Shown one piece after another: positions 7,715 to 11,791 of a stretch of DNA of 11,791 nt; position 1 is the stretch's first letter, and the number at the start of each line of letters is the position of its first letter. The stretch spans positions 1 through 11,791 of the forward strand of contig JAHXHT010000053.1 in assembly GCA_025656435.1 (NCBI GenBank), in the 5' to 3' direction. The translations under genes were made by a program, and so were the position numbers. The notes beneath the pieces were generated by a model. The model was not told the DNA's origin. It saw nothing but the letters and a program-made list of their open reading frames with translations, and searched no databases. The DNA is from Candidatus Thiodiazotropha sp. (ex Gloverina cf. vestifex) (GTDB taxonomy: Bacteria; Pseudomonadota; Gammaproteobacteria; Chromatiales; Chromatiaceae).

Positions 7715-8761
7715 TCATATTTCACGAAAGAGATCATCATCAGATGGCGCAACTTCTCCCGCTTTGGGTGAAAGCCCAAAATGGAGGTAGGCTGTTTTAG
7801 TAGCCACTCTCCCTCTGGGTGTACGCATCATAAATCCCTGCTGGATCAAATAGGGTTCCAATACATCCTCGATGGTCCCCCGCTCCTCACCAATAGCCGC
7901 TGCCAGATTGTCTACCCCGACCGGTCCGCCATCGAACTTCTCGATGACTGCCAACAGCAGCCTTCTGTCCATGCCATCGAATCCATTGGCATCCACTTTT
8001 AGCATGCCCAGTGCGGCATCGGCAGCTGCAGCGGAGATGTGACCATCCCCCTTTACCTGCGCATAGTCGCGGACCCGTCTCAACAGTCGGTTGGCAATAC
8101 GTGGAGTACCCCGGGAACGTCGCGCAATCTCAGCAGATCCTGCTTCATCTATCGTGATATTCAAGATCCTCGCCGAACGGGTGATGATGTGTGCAAGATC
8201 ACGGCTGTTGTAAAACTCGAGACGCTGCACAATGCCGAAGCGGTCACGCAGCGGTGATGTCAAAAGCCCCGCACGTGTGGTTGCACCGACCAGAGTAAAA
8301 GGTGGAAGGTCGAGTTTGATGGAGCGGGCTGCCGGTCCCTCGCCGATCATGATGTCGAGCTGGAAATCCTCCATGGCCGGATAGAGCACCTCCTCAACCA
8401 CCGGACTCAGGCGATGGATCTCGTCGACAAAGAGCACGTCATGGGACTCGAGATTGGTCAGCAGCGCGGCCAGATCACCCGGTTTTTCAAGCACCGGGCC
8501 CGAAGTCTGACGCAGATTGACTTCCATCTCATTGGCAATGATACGGGCCAGGGTGGTCTTGCCCAGTCCCGGAGGACCAAAAATCAGCACATGATCCAGC
8601 GACTCCCCACGCCCACGGGCGGCAGGGATGAAAATCTCCATCTGCTCACTGACGGCTGGCTGACCCACATAGTCCTGAAGCCGTTTCGGGCGAATCGCCC
8701 TATCGACGACATCATCCTCGCCGGTAGCCTCACCATTGATCAATCTGGGTTCTTCTATCAC
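7715..8761 (-). CDS. ruvB: Holliday junction branch migration helicase RuvB
   Basis: RuvB is the AAA+ ring motor that pulls DNA through the RuvA-Holliday junction complex in recombinational repair. The GTG at 8761 is chosen: AAGG lies 6 bases ahead, the protein then begins MIEEPRLI like most RuvB, and Walker A Lys falls at 68 as in E. coli. A TTG at 8767 would sit directly against the ribosome site. In the 348-residue form, GPPGLGKTT (62-70) is Walker A, VDEIH (112-116) Walker B, GATTRAG (159-165) sensor 1, and Arg174 in PLRDRFG the arginine finger. The C-terminal winged helix contains [15 protein letters not shown]. It starts 16 bases after the ruvA stop. No clear terminator follows it, so some read-through into ybgC is possible. 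Confidence 0.97.
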   Translation of the reverse strand: MIEEPRLINGEATGEDDVVDRAIRPKRLQDYVGQPAVSEQMEIFIPAARGRGESLDHVLIFGPPGLGKTTLARIIANEMEVNLRQTSGPVLEKPGDLAALLTNLESHDVLFVDEIHRLSPVVEEVLYPAMEDFQLDIMIGEGPAARSIKLDLPPFTLVGATTRAGLLTSPLRDRFGIVQRLEFYNSRDLAHIITRSARILNITIDEAGSAEIARRSRGTPRIANRLLRRVRDYAQVKGDGHISAAAADAALGMLKVDANGFDGMDRRLLLAVIEKFDGGPVGVDNLAAAIGEERGTIEDVLEPYLIQQGFMMRTPRGRVATKTAYLHFGLSPKAGEVAPSDDDLFREI

Positions 8762-8777
8762 TGACAACCTTCAGATT

Positions 8778-9392
8778 TCACGATTTGCTCTTTACCGTAC
8801 TCTGCAGTGCGGCCCGTATGAGCGCCTCACTATCCATTTCGTCCGACGCTACCGCTTTGACCATACGACCGGCATCCTGTGGCTTGTAACCCAACGCCAC
8901 TAAAGCGGCCACCGCATCCGATCTGGATGTCTGTGGACGTCCTGCGTGTGCTGCGGACGACGGCGTGATGGCGCCAGAAAGATCATTCAGCTTGGCCAAA
9001 CGATCCCGCATCTCCACAATCAGACGCTCTGCCGTCTTACGACCGATACCCGGCAGGCGCACTAAGGAACCCACATCCTCGTTCTCCACGCAACGCGAGA
9101 ACTCCTCTGCGCTCATGCCCGAAAGGATCGCCAAGGCCATCTTCGCCCCGACACCACTGACCTTGAGGAGACTACGGAACAGGGCTCGTTCCGATTCTGT
9201 GGCAAAGGCATAGAGGACGTGGGCATCATCGCGAATCGCCAGATGCGTGTAGAGCATCACCGATTGACCGGTCTCAGGCAGGTTGAAAAAAGTGGAGAGC
9301 GGCGCTTCCAACTCATAACCGACACCGTTGACATCCAACAGGAGATGGGGAGCCTGCTTCTGCGCCACCTCACCTCTCAGGCGTCCGATCAT
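8778..9392 (-). CDS. ruvA: Holliday junction branch migration protein RuvA
   Basis: RuvA forms tetramers that hold the four-way junction open and load RuvB. The 204-residue protein has an OB-fold N-terminal domain beginning MIGRLRG and two helix-hairpin-helix motifs, VSGVGAKMALAIL (78-90) and LPGIGRKTAERLI (113-125). A flexible linker covers about 140-155, and the RuvB-binding domain III about 156-198 (AVAALVALGYK). Length matches the family. Its ATG overlaps the ruvC stop as ATGA (9389-9392), a sign of translational coupling. The order ruvC-ruvA-ruvB is kept, as in many gammaproteobacteria. Confidence 0.97.
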   Translation of the reverse strand: MIGRLRGEVAQKQAPHLLLDVNGVGYELEAPLSTFFNLPETGQSVMLYTHLAIRDDAHVLYAFATESERALFRSLLKVSGVGAKMALAILSGMSAEEFSRCVENEDVGSLVRLPGIGRKTAERLIVEMRDRLAKLNDLSGAITPSSAAHAGRPQTSRSDAVAALVALGYKPQDAGRMVKAVASDEMDSEALIRAALQSTVKSKS

Positions 9393-9901
9393 GCCTGTTT
9401 CCCCCCAGCCACACCAGCTGAATACTTGGCCAGCAGCGTATGGCTATGGGCATGGCTCAGGGCCACTGCCAGCGCGTCGGCGGCATCGGCCTGCGGGTTC
9501 TCGGAAAGTCCCAGGATCATCCTCACCATATGCTGTACCTGGGCCTTATCGGCTCGACCGGTCCCGACAACGGACTGTTTGATACGGGTTGGGGTGTACT
9601 CTGACACGTCAAGACCATGCTGCATTGCTGCACAGATCGCGGCACCTCTAGCCTGCCCCAGTTTGAGTGCGGATGAGGGATTTTTCGCCACAAATACCTG
9701 TTCGATGGCCATCACCTCAGGTCGATGTTGCTCAATCAGTGCGCTGACCTGGGCAAAAATCTCACCCAGTCTCGGTGGTAACGCCTCACCCTGGAGTCGT
9801 ATGACACCATGCGCAATATGAGACGATTTCATACCGTCCGAATCGATCAGGCCAAAGCCGGTGATCCGCGAGCCAGGGTCGATACCGAGGATACGTAGCA
9901 T
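9389..9901 (-). CDS. ruvC: Crossover junction endodeoxyribonuclease RuvC
   Basis: RuvC is the dimeric, magnesium-dependent nuclease that cuts Holliday junctions symmetrically. The 170-residue protein begins MLRILGIDPGSRITGFG. The four acidic catalytic residues are all present: Asp8, Glu67 (AIEQVF), Asp139 and Asp142 (ADAADALAVALSH), each one position later than in E. coli. The basic stretch EYTPTRIKQSVVGTGRADK (101-119) is conserved for DNA binding. The ATG follows the yebC stop with no gap (TGAATG), so reinitiation from yebC is likely; GGAAG some 12 bases upstream is the only site visible. It overlaps ruvA by 4 bases. Confidence 0.97.
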   Translation of the reverse strand: MLRILGIDPGSRITGFGLIDSDGMKSSHIAHGVIRLQGEALPPRLGEIFAQVSALIEQHRPEVMAIEQVFVAKNPSSALKLGQARGAAICAAMQHGLDVSEYTPTRIKQSVVGTGRADKAQVQHMVRMILGLSENPQADAADALAVALSHAHSHTLLAKYSAGVAGGKQA

Positions 9902-10648
9902 TCAGCCCACAGCTTCCAGGATCTCGTCGGAGATCTCGGCATTTGTGTAGACATCCTGTACGTCGTCCAGATCCTCAAGCATCTCGACCATACGCAGGAG
10001 TTTATCCGCATCGGATTCATCCAGTACTGCATTGGTCGAGGCGTTATAGGTGATTTCATCATTGTCCGGCTGAAAACCGGTGCCAATCAGGGCATCCTTG
10101 ACGGCAGAAAAGACCTCGGGTGCGGTGATGATATCTACCGAGCCGTCGTCATTGGTGACCACATCCTCTGCCCCCGCTTCTATGGCTGCTTCCATCACGG
10201 CGTCCTCATCGACACCACTGGCGTAGCTCAAGACACCCTGCTTGGTAAAGAGATAGGCAACCGAACCATCCGTGCCGAGATTGCCCCCCAGCTTGCTGAA
10301 AGCATGGCGGACCTCCGATGCGGTGCGATTGCGGTTGTCGGTCATGCAATCAACCATCACCGCTGTACCACCCGGACCATACCCTTCATAGCGGATCTCA
10401 TCGTAGTTCTCGCCTTCTGCACCACCGGCACCCCGTTTGACGGCACGCTCAATGGTGTCCTTCGGCATATTGGCGCTAAGCCCCTTGTCGACAGCCAGAC
10501 GCAAGCGAGGATTGGCGTCGATCTCGCCGCCGCCAATACGTGCGGCCACGGTAATTTCACGGATGAGCTTAGTCCAGATCTTGCCCCGTTTTTTGTCGTT
10601 CGCGGCCTTCTTGTGCTTGATATTGGCCCACTTACTGTGTCCAGCCAT
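9902..10648 (-). CDS. yebC: YebC/TACO1-family protein, probable regulator
   Basis: The 248-residue protein belongs to the YebC/PmpR family, described both as DNA-binding transcription regulators and as translation factors (the mitochondrial member TACO1 helps translation at proline runs). It opens [14 protein letters not shown], the family signature. It also shows [21 protein letters not shown] (45-65), GYGPGG (89-94), DNRNRT (104-109) and [14 protein letters not shown] (121-134). Domain II and the acidic C-terminus ([19 protein letters not shown]) are complete. AGAGG 7 bases ahead of the ATG supports the start. It is the first gene of the yebC-ruvCAB unit. No LexA box was found in the upstream gap, so SOS control of the ruv genes is not evident here. 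Confidence 0.95.
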   Translation of the reverse strand: MAGHSKWANIKHKKAANDKKRGKIWTKLIREITVAARIGGGEIDANPRLRLAVDKGLSANMPKDTIERAVKRGAGGAEGENYDEIRYEGYGPGGTAVMVDCMTDNRNRTASEVRHAFSKLGGNLGTDGSVAYLFTKQGVLSYASGVDEDAVMEAAIEAGAEDVVTNDDGSVDIITAPEVFSAVKDALIGTGFQPDNDEITYNASTNAVLDESDADKLLRMVEMLEDLDDVQDVYTNAEISDEILEAVG

Positions 10649-10728
10649 ACAGATCCTCTCAAAGTCTCTCTGTTCAAACGGGCTATGTTACCACCCAGCC
10701 ATTCAGTCAGAAACCACTCCTGCTGCTG

Positions 10729-10734
10729 TATGAT
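10729..10734 (+). promoter_or_regulatory. Candidate -10 box upstream of the small ORF and HDOD gene
   Basis: TATGAT matches the -10 consensus at five of six positions. The -35 position 17 bases upstream (GTCAGA, 10706-10711) matches poorly. A start near 10741 would leave about 29 bases before the GTG of the small ORF at 10770, including its ribosome site. Support is positional only. Confidence 0.25.
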
Positions 10735-10769
10735 TGATAAATGACACCCCCTGACAAAGAGGACACGCA

Positions 10770-10862
10770 GTGTTTTTTCCACTGAAGCCGGTGATAAAGA
10801 AAGACATCCACCTGCCGATTCAGATTGTGAGACAACCGTTGAGCCTTGCTATACATAAATAA
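10770..10862 (+). CDS. Possible 30-residue leader ORF ahead of the HDOD gene
   Basis: From GTG at 10770 a 30-codon frame runs to TAA at 10860-10862. AAAGAGG ends 7 bases before the GTG, a better ribosome site than the HDOD gene itself has. The stop is separated by one base from the HDOD ATG (TAAAATG), the geometry of a translationally coupled leader. The product starts VFFPLKPVIKKD and ends LSLAIHK; it is basic, has no domain I recognise, and does not look like a signal peptide. It is in a different frame from the HDOD gene. It could be a coupling ORF, a remnant N-terminus of the HDOD protein after a frameshift, or chance. Confidence 0.35.
   Translation: MFFPLKPVIKKDIHLPIQIVRQPLSLAIHK
10847..10855 (+). 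promoter_or_regulatory. Candidate extended -10 promoter directly before the HDOD gene
   Basis: TGCTATACA is an extended -10 pattern (TGnTATAnn). A TTGTGA at 10825-10830 could act as -35, but the spacer would be 19 bases. A start would fall near 10862, almost on the ATG at 10864, giving a leaderless message. This competes with the leader-ORF model. Confidence 0.3.
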
Positions 10863-10863
10863 A

Positions 10864-11718
10864 ATGACTCAGGCCGCACATGAATGGGTACGCCGACTGC
10901 CGGGGGAACCTTTACCCGTCCTGCAACGTACATTGACCCACGTCCGTGATCTACTCAACAAATCGAGTGTCAATCACGGGCGCCTCTCCGAAAGCATCTC
11001 GCGAGACCCGGGATTCAGCTTACATATCCTGCAGAAACTCAATGAGTTACCCAATGCCCCGAAAGAGCCCATCAATAAAATCTCCCTGGCTATACCACTT
11101 CTCGGAATGGATCTGATCGAGAAAGCCGCACGCACCCTGCCCTGTCTCGAGGATAAGCTGAAAGGGCCACCACGACGGGGCTTGATTGACTGCTACAGTC
11201 GGGGAGCGCACGCGGCATTTTATGCGGATGCCATTGGTACACGTCGGGGAGACAGAGAGACAGGGAGTCTCTATACCGCCGCGTTGTTGCATGACATCAG
11301 TGAAATGGCCCTTTGGTCACAGTCAACCGAACAGATGCTGGAGATCAGACAAAAAATCGCACAGGGTGAGAATCGCGATGATGCCGCCATGACGGTCCTG
11401 GGCTGTACATTCGAAGAACTCAGTCTGCAACTGAGCGAGAAATGGTGCCTACCCGAGCTGATTCAAACTGCGCAGGGACTCTCCAACAGCTTCCAGCCAC
11501 GACCGCTTTCCGTCATGTTGGCTTCTGCAATAGCCCGGGAGAGTAGCAAAGGCTGGCAAAGCACATCGACCCACGACGATGTCGAGCTGTTAGCTGAATT
11601 CATCGATATCCCCATCGATAGCGCACTCACCTGGGTAAACCGGCTCTCTGCAGATGCCGCCCGTACACTCAGTGTTTTACCGATACCGCTGCCAGCTTTC
11701 TACCTAAGGAAGCTCTGA
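10864..11718 (+). CDS. HDOD-domain protein, stand-alone
   Basis: HDOD proteins are relatives of HD phosphohydrolases that usually lack full catalytic metal sites and act in signalling, chemotaxis or stress control. The partner and pathway of this one are unknown. The 284-residue protein shows ISRDPGFSLHILQKLN (45-60), matching the HDOD pattern of a D-P followed by a helix ending in Asn. LLHDISEMAL (141-150) retains a His-Asp pair, and LSEKWCLP (190-197) corresponds to the usual W-x-LP segment. No GGDEF, EAL, receiver or kinase domain is attached and no membrane segment is seen. The ATG at 10864 is preferred over an in-frame TTG at 10846, yet neither has a Shine-Dalgarno sequence. It is transcribed away from yebC. 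Confidence 0.85.
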   Translation: MTQAAHEWVRRLPGEPLPVLQRTLTHVRDLLNKSSVNHGRLSESISRDPGFSLHILQKLNELPNAPKEPINKISLAIPLLGMDLIEKAARTLPCLEDKLKGPPRRGLIDCYSRGAHAAFYADAIGTRRGDRETGSLYTAALLHDISEMALWSQSTEQMLEIRQKIAQGENRDDAAMTVLGCTFEELSLQLSEKWCLPELIQTAQGLSNSFQPRPLSVMLASAIARESSKGWQSTSTHDDVELLAEFIDIPIDSALTWVNRLSADAARTLSVLPIPLPAFYLRKL

Positions 11719-11724
11719 ACGAAT

Positions 11725-11740
11725 CGTTTGTCAGCGAACG
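11725..11740. terminator. Weak hairpin after the HDOD gene
   Basis: CGTTTG (11725-11730) pairs with CGAACG (11735-11740) with one G-T wobble around a TCAG loop, seven bases after the stop codon. Only TTT follows, so as an intrinsic terminator it would be weak. It may be chance. Confidence 0.25.
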
Positions 11741-11767
11741 TTTCCTCTCGCTTGCTTCAAAACTGCC

Positions 11768-11791
11768 ATGAGCGAAGAAAAACAGTGCATT
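11768..11791 (+). CDS. Possible start of a further gene, cut by the window end
   Basis: An ATG at 11768 opens eight codons (MSEEKQCI) with no stop before the window ends. It lies 50 bases after the HDOD stop on the same strand. No ribosome-binding site is visible just ahead, and eight codons cannot identify a family, so this is only a candidate start. Confidence 0.2.

Noticed and set aside
10726..10741. Half of a LexA-like box (CTGTAT) upstream of yebC
   Set aside because: The second half (ACAG at the required spacing) is absent; the sequence reads on as GATTGATAAA.
10727..10757. Possible yebC promoter, TTGTCA (minus strand 10757-10752) with CATACA (10732-10727)
   Set aside because: The spacer is 19 bases and CATACA matches the -10 at only three positions; too weak to annotate.
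10768..10784. CAGTG / CACTG inverted repeat around TTTTTTC
   Set aside because: The stem is only 5 bp and the T run lies in the loop, so it is not terminator-like.
10741..10785. 14-codon plus-strand frame from ATG 10741
   Set aside because: No ribosome site before it, and its stop lies inside the better-supported 30-codon frame.

Overview
The window reads as core chromosome of a gammaproteobacterium. Twelve consecutive minus-strand genes (10648 down to 1187) run yebC-ruvC-ruvA-ruvB-ybgC-tolQ-tolR-tolA-tolB-pal-cpoB-queE-queC. From memory this is the order of the Pseudomonas aeruginosa PA0964-PA0976 block. The protein sequences are clearly not Pseudomonas-like in detail (for example TolA and the TolQ N-terminus). 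A sulfur-oxidising Chromatiales-type gammaproteobacterium is possible, but that placement is a guess and the sequence does not prove it.

Layout from left to right: 1-217 is non-coding leader with nested inverted repeats and a candidate -10. 218-1084 (+) encodes a plant-type ferredoxin-NADP reductase-like flavoprotein. 1085-1186 is a convergent gap with a perfect 8-bp hairpin. 1187-2517 (-) holds queC and queE, for making the queuosine precursor preQ0. 2539-7621 (-) is ybgC plus the Tol-Pal-CpoB envelope system. 7622-7714 is a gap with two copies of a GGGAACTT element. 7715-9901 (-) is ruvBAC, the Holliday-junction resolvasome. 9902-10648 (-) is yebC. 10649-10863 is a divergent gap carrying a possible 30-codon leader ORF. 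10864-11718 (+) is a stand-alone HDOD protein. The last 70 bases hold a weak hairpin and perhaps the start of another gene.

How the genes work together: TolQ, TolR and TolA form an inner-membrane motor powered by proton flow. It acts through periplasmic TolB on the outer-membrane lipoprotein Pal, and CpoB links this to peptidoglycan synthesis at division. YbgC is a thioesterase usually carried with them. RuvA and RuvB drive branch migration of Holliday junctions and RuvC cuts them. QueE and QueC carry out two steps of 7-deazaguanine synthesis. Junctions are tight (ATGA overlaps at ruvC/ruvA and queE/queC, TGAATG at yebC/ruvC, an 11-bp overlap at ybgC/tolQ), so transcripts are polycistronic with at least two units, split at 7622-7714.

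No mobile element, CRISPR array, tRNA or rRNA was seen, and nothing amounts to a clearly new system. The items most worth a second look are the tandem sigmaE-like elements before ybgC, the small ORF that may couple translation of the HDOD gene, and the reductase that lacks two hallmark residues of its family. Several start codons were moved on the basis of ribosome-binding sites (ruvB, pal, cpoB, the HDOD gene).
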